Below, piece after piece: positions 36,401-46,236 of a stretch of 64,000 nt of DNA. Position 1 is the first letter of the stretch; each line of letters begins with the position of its first letter. A model generated the notes under the pieces. That model did no database searches. It was not told the origin of the DNA and saw nothing but the letters and a program-made list of their open reading frames with translations. The position numbers were made by a program, and so were the translations under genes. Source of the stretch: Diphasiastrum complanatum (Eukaryota; Streptophyta; Lycopodiopsida; Lycopodiales; Lycopodiaceae); assembly GCA_029204225.1 (NCBI GenBank), contig CM055094.1, forward strand, positions 11,515,153 through 11,579,152, given 5' to 3'.

Positions 36401-36560
36401 TTGCCAAAAATCCAGTTTTACATGCTCGAACCAAGCACATCGAAATACACTACCATTTTGTTTGAGAGAAAATTTTTGATGGAGCCATTGATCTTGCTTT
36501 TTGTAAATTTGAAGATCAAATGGCAGATATTTTTACCAAGTCATTAGGTAGATGTAAATT
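33470..36560 (+). pseudogene. pol: Element G pol: protease, integrase, RT, RNase H
   Basis: Protease YIDSGASKHMTS (about 33528). GAG-pre-integrase LWHQRFGHISAQSLQIL (about 33920). Integrase has D in LVHSDMCG, D in RSDGGGEYFSTEF and E in QQNGVVEQKT (34110-34420), and its end reads PNVSHLRIFGCDAYTHVPD. RT blocks run 35100-36085, with catalytic YVDDLIITG near 35657, and MDVKSVVLNGVLDEDLYLVQ as the fingers/palm motif. RNase H is at 36092-36547 (DADWAGKIDDRRSTSG, LSSTKAEYRTL). Stops and frameshifts are spread over the whole region. Confidence 0.9.
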
Positions 36561-36605
36561 TGAGAGGTGGTATTTTATTAGGGATAGAAAAATGTAGTTT
36601 TATCA

Positions 36606-36616
36606 TTGAAAGAGAG
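36606..36616 (+). promoter_or_regulatory. Polypurine tract of element G
   Basis: Purine-rich TTGAAAGAGAG directly before the 3' LTR. Confidence 0.75.
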
Positions 36617-36878
36617 TGTTAGAAATCAATGATAAACTTCATTGTTACTGTTTACGATGCACATTAATGTTGACAATTGTGACCAGCTGTCAATAGCCGT
36701 AGGCTAGTCTATTAGTCTACTCGTAGGTTTTCTCTCTCTATCAGGCTTCAAGGTTTATTTGTACATTTTACATTCTGTATGTGGTAGTGTGATAGAGTGA
36801 CAGTGCGTGTTCTTCTTCCGCCTTCTTGTGGTAATTGCTTATAGTGAATGCTTGATGTTGCATATCTAATTCTTGACA
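36617..36878 (+). repeat. 3' LTR of element G
   Basis: TGTTAGAAATC to TTGACA, followed by the second TCAAT. Confidence 0.95.
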
Positions 36879-36883
36879 TCAAT

Positions 36884-37990
36884 CTCATCGGTCTCCTTGC
36901 CCTTTGGCACACATCGCATTTCCTCAGGTATTCCTCTGTATCCTTATAAATGGTTGGCCACCAGCATCCTGATTGTAAAATCTTGCAAACTGTAATGTCG
37001 GATGCAAAATAGCCTCCACCCATGCCTTCATGTGAAAGCGAAGTGATTTGGGTGGTCTCATGAGAAAGAATACATCACCGAATAATCCCATCTGGTCCTC
37101 TTCTATACAATTGGTCAGCAATCAACTGATAAGGTCTGGCTTTCAAGATCAATTTTTGCTGATCCACATTTGGTAGTGATTTGTTTGGTTGGCCCCTCAT
37201 TAGGTATTCAACTATGTCCGTTGTGAGTTTGTAAATTGGTCGTGCTAACTCCGCAAAATCTAGAATGAAATTCCTATAATAGTTAGCATGACCCATAAAA
37301 ATGTAGACCTTGCACTATATGACCAAGAATCAAGCCATGTGTAACCCAAAATTGACATTTTTTTGGATTTAAAGAGATCTGGAATTCACACCATTTTTGT
37401 AGCACCTTCTCCAGATTGGATAATTGTTCAGAGTCTGGTCCATGTACGCACAGATTGTCCAGGAAAATTTCTAGAAATTTTTGCAAATACTCTTTGAATG
37501 TCGTCTGCATGACTCGTTGGAAAGTGCTTGGGGCATTACAAAGTCCGAATGGCATCACCTTATAGGCATAGGTTCCCCATTCCGTGGAAAATGCTGTCTT
37601 ATGTTGGTCTTGGGGTGCTATCTTCACTTGATTGTAACTGTTGAAGCCGTCTAAAAAACTACAGGCTTCGGTTTCAACTACTCTGTCAAGGCCACTTTCT
37701 GTAAAGGACAAAGAAAAATGATCTTTTTTGATGACTGCATTTAGCGCCTTCAGATTCACACAGATTCGCATTCTACCATTCTTCGTGGGTACTATAACTA
37801 TCGGTGATACCCATTCAATGTGCTCAATCTCGTAAATGAAATCTGCATCTAACAGCTTCTGAAATTCTTACTTGATCAGTTCCGTGTAGTTCGGGTTGCA
37901 GCAGTAGTAATGACTCACCTTGGGGACTGCTCCATCCACCAAGGATATGGTGTGTTGGACTACTGTTGGTGGGATGCCCTTCAGATCACT
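36884..37990 (-). pseudogene. pol: Element B RT and integrase zinc region
   Basis: RT starts near 37960 (YTELIK*EFQKLL) and reads through HIEWVSPIVIVPTKNG to an open block at 37771-37283 with MPFGLCNAPSTFQRVM. The catalytic box reads FLDNL where FLDD is expected: Asp to Asn, one G-to-A change. After GHANYYRNFILDFAELARPI (about 37290) the reading jumps directly to the pre-integrase region (KARPYQLIADQLYRRGPDGI). RNase H, about 200 codons, is therefore deleted. The zinc region CWWPTIYKDTEEYLRKCDVC ends at the Copia insertion. Confidence 0.85.
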
Positions 37991-38039
37991 ATAATTCTAG
38001 GCAAAACAGTCCATGTACTCTACCAACAGTGATCGTAGC

Positions 38040-38497
38040 CTTTTGAATTGGGTGGACGTTAACTGCTCTCCCACATGCACTATCTTTTCTTCCTCACCTG
38101 GCTCAGCAAGGTTCATTGGTTGCGTTCGTGCAGGTCCCTCGAAGACAAGCTACTCCATCTGCTGTTTGTGTAATTTTGTCATCTGTTCCAACAGCAGTTC
38201 TATGGATAGAGTAGAAGCATTTGATGATGATGATGCTATCGAGGGAGTAGGAGTATGGGTGGATGGATATTCGTCGTTTGATCCCTCATTCTCTTCCCTG
38301 ATGGCATCCTCCATAGCTTCTTGCAGAGTAGCGTATTGCTCCCGTTGTTTTAGTTCTCTCCTGATGCTACATGGTAATCTTGCTAAAAACCACATGATCA
38401 CCGCATGATTGGGAGTTAGGACTGCACTGCACTCAGATCGTAGATGTTTGACCTGTTCAATATAGTCCCTGACCCCTTTTCTATTTTCCATCTTGAC
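38040..38497 (-). pseudogene. gag: Element B gag fragment
   Basis: Open minus-strand frame reading DYIEQVKHLRSECSAVLTPN and KQREQYATLQEAMEDAIREE, typical of a Gypsy capsid C-terminus, then Ser/Thr-rich sequence. No zinc knuckle or protease lies between this and RT, so that part is lost or the element is a gag-RT join. The N-terminal end is replaced by the small LTR sequence at 38502. Confidence 0.65.
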
Positions 38498-38501
38498 CTT
38501 G

Positions 38502-39000
38502 CTGACAAGCAGGACAATACTACAAAGATAATCTATTCCTTCTACCTGATTTTGGGCTTGAACAAGAAAGAATAACTTAAGCAAGAGTCCACTGTCTCTG
38601 TTGACAGGCAAAAGAAGAAGTAAGCAAAAGAATCCTAGTAAACAGATCCTCCCAAGCAGAGGATCTGTCAACATTTGGCCTGTTGCCACTTGCACCACTC
38701 ACATTCGGAAATGCTACATGCTGCAACACTACCTTTGATCGGATCCATACAAGCAATCTGAACCATTTCTAGATTCGTTCATAACTCACCATGACCTGCA
38801 CACACCATCCACACGCCCTGCATACATCCTCAGCTCCTTCTACATCCTCCTCTACCCATAGCTTATCCATCGTCTCCACCTCCCTCTGTCACCATCTCAG
38901 CTGAGCGCCTTCTCTCACGTTTCAACCGAGCACCTTCTCTCCCATCTCAACCGAGCCTCTCTTTCTTTCCATCTCGACCGACGCAACGCAGATGCTTACA
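38502..39000 (+). mobile_element. Small non-autonomous LTR sequence (TRIM-like), copy 1
   Basis: LTR-like 38502-38675 (tgacaagcaggacaatac to gatctgtcaaca) is followed by PBS-like tttggcctgttgccactt, then about 300 bp of non-coding DNA with repeated catctcaaccgagc words. The same LTR end, PBS position and inner words occur at 52661-53292. No coding capacity. Confidence 0.55.
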
Positions 39001-40149
39001 AAAAAAAAAAAACAACACAGATCCTGAAATACCACCAAATTATCCATACGACTCACACTAATAAGATTCTTAGTGATAGATCGAATGAAAAAACATCCTT
39101 CAAATTCACATTCCTATTGGTAGAGAGAGAAAGAGAGAGATAGAAATTGTGCCAATCTCTTTGACTGCACACTCACCATCTTGGCCATGTAGATCACCTT
39201 CAAACTCTGTTCCAATTCACTTAGCACTCTCTTGAAAATCAATAAATGATGACAAGAATAAATAACAAAGATTTGAAAACAATCTAGCCTCTCCTTTTCT
39301 CTCTTCTAGCAAATCTAGCAAATAGAATTGATGATTTCTTGATCACACTTGATCTAACCACCACATACTAAAATTTTTCACACTCCTAAGATTGAAACAC
39401 ACTCTTGAAAAGTCTAGCAACTTCAAAATCAAGAGATCCTATCAGATTTAGGGTTTTCTCAAAAATGCAAAATATTAAATCAAGCAAAAGCTATATGCAA
39501 AAGCTAGAATCTTAATACATCTACTAATAGAATGCAACATCCACAATTATGAAAAAATCTTGTCTCCACATTCCAAAAAGTGGATTCGAAAATTGGCCTA
39601 CTCTATTTTTGTTTCTTTTTCTCTCTTGAACTCAAGATATCATTAGCAATAAGCAAGAGATGAACATAGAATCAAAAGAGGAAAGTTCTCCTCATAGAAA
39701 GAAAACTACAAGATAGCTTCTCCATATAGCAGCCGTAGTTCCATTTGGTCCCTTTCCCTAAACTAGCCCTCAAATAGCAAGTTCTAGGTACTTCACCAAA
39801 AACCTAGGTTGTAGTGACTAAATGCAATGTATCTATATTAGCCAATTAGAATGGGTCTGAATCCGACCTCATCCACAAATGTACTTACCAACAATATTAC
39901 AAACACTATTTAGGCCTTATTGACATAAAAAAATCTATCTCTAAGTTGAAATTTCATGTTGACCTCAAAATTGCCAAAATAACTCAACTAAACTAGTTGA
40001 ATTTTTCATAGTAATCTCTTGTTTTTGAAGTTGTCTAGTTGAATTTTTCATAGTAATCTCTTGTTTTTGAAGTTGTTGTGGCAAAACTGGTTTTCGTTCC
40101 GTTGTCGTGAACGATTTTATTTTTTTGAATTTTCTTTTGCGTGAAAGCT
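39001..40149. other. Intergenic, AT-rich, nothing coding recognised
   Basis: Contains a poly-A run (39000-39012), short GA-rich runs, and the tandem duplication at 39993-40076. No domain on either strand. Confidence 0.5.
39993..40076. repeat. Exact 42-bp tandem duplication
   Basis: Unit starting ctagttgaatttttcatag at 39993 is repeated at 40035 without a visible difference. Confidence 0.95.
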
Positions 40150-40807
40150 TCACAAGAACTTAGACATGCGACTACACGTCACAGAACACATTTCATTCTA
40201 GCAATCAAGACAGCATAAGACAAGGAGATGCACAAAAATAGAGCAATCAATTATCAGTTTGATTTTTAGAGCGAGATTGTCAATGTCTCACTCGTTGGCG
40301 GCCTGATGCTCAGCTCTTTCGCTGTGTTCTGCTCGTTGGCAGACTTTCATGCACAACTCTTTTTTGTTTCTCTTCCTTTTCGTTTTCTGCTCTACTCTTT
40401 ATATCTCATTGTGTATGTTTTGATCCAGAAATATAGTTTATATCTCCATTGTGTGGAGTTTACAAGATAGCTAAACAGAGAATTACAAGAGTAGTTAACG
40501 CTAATCAACTAATCAGTTATTCTCTGTCGTTGCTACTCGTTTCAGCTAATCGTGAAGTCTAAGACTCCAAGCCCGTTGAGCTGCCAGCTGGCAGCGTGAA
40601 AGATTTCCTTCATTTCTTTTGTTTCTTTCGTGTCTTCTCGTTTTGCGTCGCTTTGCGGTTTTTGTAGTCCTGGAGGCATGTTTACGATCCGCAAATGATT
40701 CACGTCCTTTGAGTCAAGGGACGTTGACTTTTGCGAATTGTTCTCCATTCGACCTTCGCTTCGTGTTCGTGTTGCGGCAAAGTTGTAAGAATTCACCATT
40801 TCTAACA
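40150..40807 (-). repeat. Probable 3' LTR of Copia remnant F (outer end uncertain)
   Basis: The minus strand reads AAGAGGGAG (polypurine tract), then TGTTAGAAATGG at 40807, directly after the RNase H block. There is no partner LTR in the window, so the outer boundary is a guess. Confidence 0.5.
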
Positions 40808-42790
40808 CTCCCTCTTGAACCTTGCAACTTTGCACATTTAATCCAATTGCCTTTCTTTGCTTGTCAAAGGGTGGCTTGTCGAGCGGCTTTGTGAGTAGAT
40901 ATGCAATCATGTTCTCTGATTTTATGTACTGGACCTGGAGCTCTCTTTTCGAGATTAAATTTTGAATGTGATGGTACTTCAGAGGTATGTGTTTTGTCGT
41001 TAAATGGAAGACAGAATCTTGGGACAGATAAATGGCACTCTGAGAGTCCATCATCATCGTGCATGGCCCTTCCTGTGGTATCCCGATTGCTTCCAGCATC
41101 ATCTGTAACCACACTACCTTGTTTGCCACCGTTGAAGCTGCGACGTATTCAGCTTTGCAAGAAGACTAAGCTACCAAGGTTTGCTTTTTACATATCCAGC
41201 TGATTGTAGCTCTGTACGCTATTGTACATTCTCTAGTTATGGACTTGCTGTCATCTTTGCAGCTCGTCCGGTTTGCATCACTGTAGTGGTGCAGCTCAAA
41301 TTCTTTTTTTTTCGTTTTCTGCTCTGTACGTTAATCCCATATTCTGGGTACCCTTCAAATATTGTAGGATTCATTTTGCTATTTGCCAATGTGCCATACC
41401 AGGATTGGAAGAGAATTGGCTCAAGGCGTAAACAGAGACAGCTAGATCGGGTCTGGTACAAATTGTAAGGTACATCAGACTATCGATCAAGATTTGGTAG
41501 GGTATACCATACCATATTTTGTTCTTTCTCTAATGTTTTTGGGCAATCCTGCTTCGTCAGCTTGGCTCCATCTATCATTGTTGTGGCCTTTTCTTTGCAC
41601 TCCATCATGTGATATTGCTTGAGCACCTTTCTGGTGTATTCTGACTGACTCAAGTGCATTTTGCCCTTTGTTCGATCTCTTCTGATCTCCAGCCCTAGGC
41701 ATTTCGTTGTTTCTCCTAGATCTGTGATTTCATAACTTTCAGACTGACTCTTCGTGTCTTTGATCAGCATCAAAAAATTTCCTATCGTTAGAGAATCGTC
41801 CACAAAGATAGTCAGTATCACAAAGTCTTTTTCTACTCTTTTTATGTAGACATTACAGTCCAATTGTATAGTATTGAAGTCTAGAGACTTCAGAAGACCA
41901 TCGAGCTTTTTATACCAAGCTTGTGATGCATGTTTCAGACCATAGATGCATCTCTGCAACCGAAGACAAATTGTCGATTGTCGGGTTCTTCAAATCCTTC
42001 AAGCTGCTTCATGAAGATTTTCTCCTCTAGATTTCCATGGAGAAAGGCTGTTTTCACATTGATCTGTGAATTTTTAGATTGTCTTGTGTGGCATATGCAA
42101 GGAGTAGTCGTATGCTTGTCATCTTGACCGTTGACGAATATGTGTCGAAATAATCAACACCATATCTCTGTGTGTAGCCCTTGCGACAAGCCTTGTCTTA
42201 TAGCGGCCAATGGTGCCATTTAATTTCATCTTCTTCTTGTATACCCACTTGCAGTTGACTATTTTTCTGTTTTTTGGCAGTGGCTCTAATGTCCATGTCT
42301 CGTTTCGTATCATTGACTCGATCTCCTCTGAATTTGTCTGCCTCAAAATTCTCTCTCTGGACTTTGGATAGCTTCTTGATATGTTGTTGGCTCTTCAGTG
42401 AAGCTGTAGTACTCGAATTGCACGCCTTCGCTCCATTGAAAACTGTCTGAGTAACGGTGTGGAGGTCTTCTTTGTCTTGTTTACCTTCTAGGTTCGTTTC
42501 GTCACTGCTCAAACATTTTTTATTCGTGGGGTTGATCTTTAGCCTCCTACTGCTCTGGAGTCTGTGGCTCTGCATTCTGATTTGATGTTTGTCCTCGATC
42601 TCCCTCTTGAATTGGCAGCAGTGTGAAGATCTCATAGCCTCTTTCATCTTTTAGTCTAGGGAATGTGGACTCATCGAACTTCACATCTCTGCTCGCATTA
42701 GAAGAGTTCTTAATATCAAAAAGACCCTTTGTAAAGATACTTTTATTTTTTTCTTCAGTTTCGACCGTCACCAGGCCCAATCAAAATGCA
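40808..42790 (-). pseudogene. pol: Copia remnant F: integrase end, RT, RNase H
   Basis: The end of the integrase linker is near 42700 (SRDVKFDESTFPRL). RT starts near 42346 (ESMIRNETWTLEPLPKNRKI, CKWVYKKKMKLNGTIG) and its palm is at 41959-41480 with catalytic FVDDSLTI. RNase H is at 41129 onwards (MANKVVWLQMMLEAIGIPQE, MDSQSAIYLSQDS). Frames break at about 42180, 41960 and 41480. Gag and protease are absent. Confidence 0.85.
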
Positions 42791-43128
42791 TAGATTTGAA
42801 ATCTACGTAACGTAGTTCAAATTAACTAAAAAATAAAAATGCAATATAGAAAACTTTGAAATCTGTGTCCGGACAGCATGGATGTATCCCATTGGTTTCT
42901 TCTTCCTGCCCGACACATGCTAATCTGCCCGACATCAATACCTCAAGTTAAATTTTCTAACTATACTAGTTACAGTTATAGAAATATAGTATGTACAGTT
43001 ACATAAAATATGGTATACGCAATAACTGTGACTATGTTGGCATTCACATTAGATTAAATGTGATACGAAAAATTAAAATTAAGTAACATATCAGAGAGAT
43101 TTTTGGCACCCAAGCTTTGAAAATAGCA

Positions 43129-44493
43129 ATGACAAGGAGACCCAGATCTACAATTGATTCTGTGATTCTTTACAATGAGAAAGATGAAGCTGATAACTGG
43201 AAGCCAACAAAATATACGAAGAACTCATGGGTATTGCTGAATCCATCATCAAAGGGCAATTTTCGACAAAAGAAAAGAGCAAAAATGACTTACAAATCTT
43301 ATTGGAAAGCAAAAATTTTGGAGTTTAAGACTACCCCGGGAGGTCAATCGATATCAGAAGTCTTAGTGCAACATGTATATATGCATTCAGAAATCAAAGT
43401 ACATGATATCAATGCTCATGATCATAAAAAATGTAATTGTAAGTATATCAAAACATATGCACTCTACAACAATCATAGGTGATTTCCTTTATTGATGCTC
43501 TTCAGATTATGATTTAAATGCTTCAACATTATTTTTTTCTTTCAGATTATATCCATCATGCATAAGTGAATGAGAGCCCGCACAATCACTTGCAGGAATA
43601 TTAGACGTGATTCACTCTGATGTTGGAAAGCTGCAATACAGAGGAAGAAGTCCAAAGAAACTTGCAGATTGTGGTATCTATTTTTATGAATCTTTATATA
43701 AGCCACAAACAGATGGAGGTTTTGGCAAGCTCGAAGCAATTCCATTGCCTAGTTTTCAAAGTGATGAGTGGCCTACTCCTGACAGCATTGTTTCTGAATC
43801 CTTGAGATGCAAGCTACTCATTGATATTAAAATTGCTATGAAGATAAGCACAGGCTCAAAAATTGTTCACCTCAGTTGGTTTATCTCATTGCATACATTT
43901 GTTGATTTTTTTTCGAGTGCTAGTGTTTGTAGGACACCAACATTATTTGTTTGCAAGGATTTATCAGATGAGTCTTTGTCAGATCTCATGGATCAAGGTT
44001 GGGATAGTAAAACAAATAATGACATAGAATGCAGGATTAAAAAGTCCTCAATGGTCTTTCGTTATCATATCGAAAAGCAAATGCTCAATCTCACATTTAG
44101 CTACCAAAGATACAAGAAAATTGAAGGTACATGGCTACCACTGGATCAAGACTTTGAACTAAATGGTCACACAAACCGAATGGAGATAAGCATTATCTAC
44201 AATGAGGAATATTTGACTACGGTTGAGGTGGAAGGGCACTAGAAGCTTGATTTTATCAAAACAGAGCTCATGCTATTACAAACCAATCTACCAACATATT
44301 TCAGATTTATCATCAACGGAAGACTCGTAAGTACTTTATGTTTATTGCCATTTCAAAATAGAACAAGAAAATGTCATCGTTTACAATTGCACATTCACTA
44401 ATATTTGCCATGTCACAGATGCAAAAAAGACAGGAGCTGATAACGTGTTGCAAAGATCTACCTACAACAATCACCATTGTGAGAGAAAAATAG
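43129..44493 (+). pseudogene. Three-exon gene of unknown family (KKCN protein), copy 1
   Basis: Function unknown. Exon 1 43129-43438 encodes a conserved block: RRPRSTID, W-LLNPSSKGNFR, YKSYWKAKILEFK, GGQSISEVLVQHVYMH, ending HDHKKCN. Intron GT at 43439, AG at 43545 after a T-rich tract. Exon 2 43546-44326 (LYPS, AQSLAGILDVIHSDVGKLQY, RSPKKLADCGIYFYE, then about 180 codons ending FIINGRL). Intron 44327-44418. Exon 3 44419-44493, ending TAG. The start at 43129 is chosen because the second copy (53880-54425) begins its similarity there. Breaks: one T missing at the exon 2 start compared with copy 2, a TGA where copy 2 has Trp (IVEW), and a TAG near 44240. It converges with the Ulp1-like gene 196 bp away. 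Confidence 0.65.
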
Positions 44494-44688
44494 TTTTAAA
44501 TAAACTTTAGTAAAAATCTGTGTATACACTCTTTCATTCAATAAATGAAAGCCCAAGTTGGGCATCGTACATGTATTTTGTGCTCCCAAATTTATAAACT
44601 GGAGCATCATTTGATATATCAATGTATATTTTTCTATGAAGTCTATACATGTATTTTTTTTTCTATGCTATCCATATTTTTTCTGATC

Positions 44689-45329
44689 TTAATTTAGTAC
44701 AACTACATCATCCTTTGCACCATCATCAAGAACGGGAGGCTGAAGCCTTGCCCTAGCCAGTATACTCAAGATAATTTCTTGTCTAAATTTGTACACCTGG
44801 CTTGATGTATACTCAGGAAGTGTAAACTGCAAAATAGAACATTCATGTATTAGTAATGGCCAATAACATCACCAGAATAGAAAACTAATCATGATTCCAA
44901 AATAAGAATAAACAGAATTTATTACCTTAGAAATATCAACATCTTGTTGAAGGATGAACCACTCAAAAAATAACTTGACATTGTACAATGTGTACCACCC
45001 ACAGTTGAATGAATCATTTTGCTGGGATGACTGCAAAATAATTCAGCACACAAGAAATCAATTATGAAACAGAATGAATTAGACTGAAAATATCTCATTA
45101 GAATACTGATTTCAAAATGCTATTAAGAAAGACAGAGTTTACCTCCAAGCTGACAATCTGACAGTCCACAAAATGGGGAACGTCTGTAGGAATATATTTA
45201 CTTAGATATGGAATGTATATATCTACATCCTTATGCGTATTTCTCGTCGAATTCATCTTGACACAAAAACACTTAGTAATATTATCTACAGATCTCTTAA
45301 TAGAGATCAGGTTTAAACTCTAGTGGTCA
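44689..45329 (-). pseudogene. Ulp1/C48-like cysteine peptidase, last three exons
   Basis: Exon 45143-45329: DH*SLNLISIK, then VKMNST, DVDIYIPYLSKYIP. Exon 44926-45030: SSQQNDSFNCGWYTLYNVKL then FFEWF. Exon 44689-44826: LPEYTSSQVYKFRQEIILSI, ending VVVLN and TAA. Each exon is bounded by GT and AG with T-rich acceptors, and the frames join in phase. Ulp1 (SUMO-protease, peptidase C48) domains have HW at the catalytic His, a Gln, and CG at the catalytic Cys. Here His, Gln and Cys are kept, the Trp after His is a TAG stop, and the usual catalytic Asp looks like Asn. Ulp1-like domains occur in several plant DNA transposons (some MULEs and CACTA elements). The upstream exons are not identified. Same strand as the transposase-like gene at 46237-48826. 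Confidence 0.6.
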
Positions 45330-45783
45330 CTACAAAATAAGATTGAAATTTTTTTAGTTGCAATTCTGAGAACTATTTTCATTGACAAACTAAAGCCGAC
45401 AACCGTAGATATAAAGTATATGTACTTTTAGGAGGCAAGTTGATAACTTGGGATGTCAAAGTACCAAATTTCCTAGTAAATATACAAGATTTTAAAGAGT
45501 TAGTTAACTTTCATGTTTAGAACTTAGTACATATGGACATGATTTTAGACTATGAATGACCGTTAAACAAATCTCTTTCTCTAAAATATTGATTATAGGT
45601 GTGTAAGTGTTTAATCTTCCTTGCATTTGAATGTTTTCAATCACTGAATGTGTTTTTGCTAGCATATTTCCTATTGCTGATGCTCTCATAATAGATGATT
45701 TGGCTGCGAGATGAGGTGGTTTCAAACAACACGCATCCTTGTTCTAGAGGGACAGTGGACTGGGCCACTATCTTAGGCATTTC
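45330..45783. other. Gap between Ulp1-like gene and plus-strand ORF
   Basis: The upstream part of the Ulp1-like gene should lie here or beyond, but no conserved exon can be read with confidence. Confidence 0.4.
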
Positions 45784-46116
45784 TTGAAGAATGAGATTTG
45801 TATTGCTCATTCCAAGCTGAGCCCAGTCGGGGAGAGTCTTATAATGGCAGTTAAAGCTTTATCATTTTATCTAGGAGGACATAAATTTGTTAAGACAAAT
45901 AAGATCATTTTTGTCAAAAGGTCTTATGTTTTTAACATTTTAGGCTTTACTAATGGGAATGCTCCTTTAAGGAGCTCCCATTATTCATTGTATTCCACTT
46001 ATATTGAGCTTAGTGGAAATAAGGATAATGCACATCTATTAGATGCATACGCTAGCAGAGAATTTCTTCATGACAATACTACCATAGAATTTGATACAAG
46101 ATCTGATGATGAATAA
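45784..46116 (+). pseudogene. Open frame with weak resemblance to retroelement RNase H
   Basis: 110 codons, plus strand, with text before it in the same sense from about 45740. Features: SKLSPVGESLIMAVKALSFY, LGGHKF, and near the end NAHLLDAYASREFL, which could correspond to the ADALSR end of a Gypsy or caulimovirus-type RNase H. The usual TD(H/Q) residues are not seen. It could be an insertion separating the Ulp1-like and transposase-like genes. Weak call. Confidence 0.3.
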
Positions 46117-46236
46117 TTGACACTTTGTATTTTGGTATAATACAATCAATACATTTATATTAGGTATTTCTCCTCTCTTGTTCAATGAATTTGCAAAGCA
46201 ATTCTGAACATGTCATGATGATCTTCTACTCAGCAA

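Larger units (their letters stand above)
31357..36878 (+). mobile_element. Element G: structurally complete Ty1/Copia retrotransposon
   Basis: LTRs 31357-31617 and 36617-36878 (261/262 bp, about 95% identical by eye, TG...CA), PBS, gag, protease, integrase, RT, RNase H and polypurine tract in Copia order. The 5-bp sequence TCAAT occurs at 31352-31356 and again at 36879-36883, a target-site duplication inside the integrase of element B. Removing the element rejoins the two integrase parts. ORFs have many frameshifts and stops. Confidence 0.95.
27115..38497 (-). mobile_element. Element B: Ty3/Gypsy retrotransposon, internally deleted and split
   Basis: Minus-strand order: gag fragment (38497-38040), RT (about 37990-37283), integrase zinc region (about 37060-36884), Copia element G, integrase core and tail (31356-30650), and an extra ORF (29460-27130). 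RNase H and part of the integrase core are missing. No LTR is recognised at either end; the right end is cut by a small LTR element at 38502. Confidence 0.8.
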
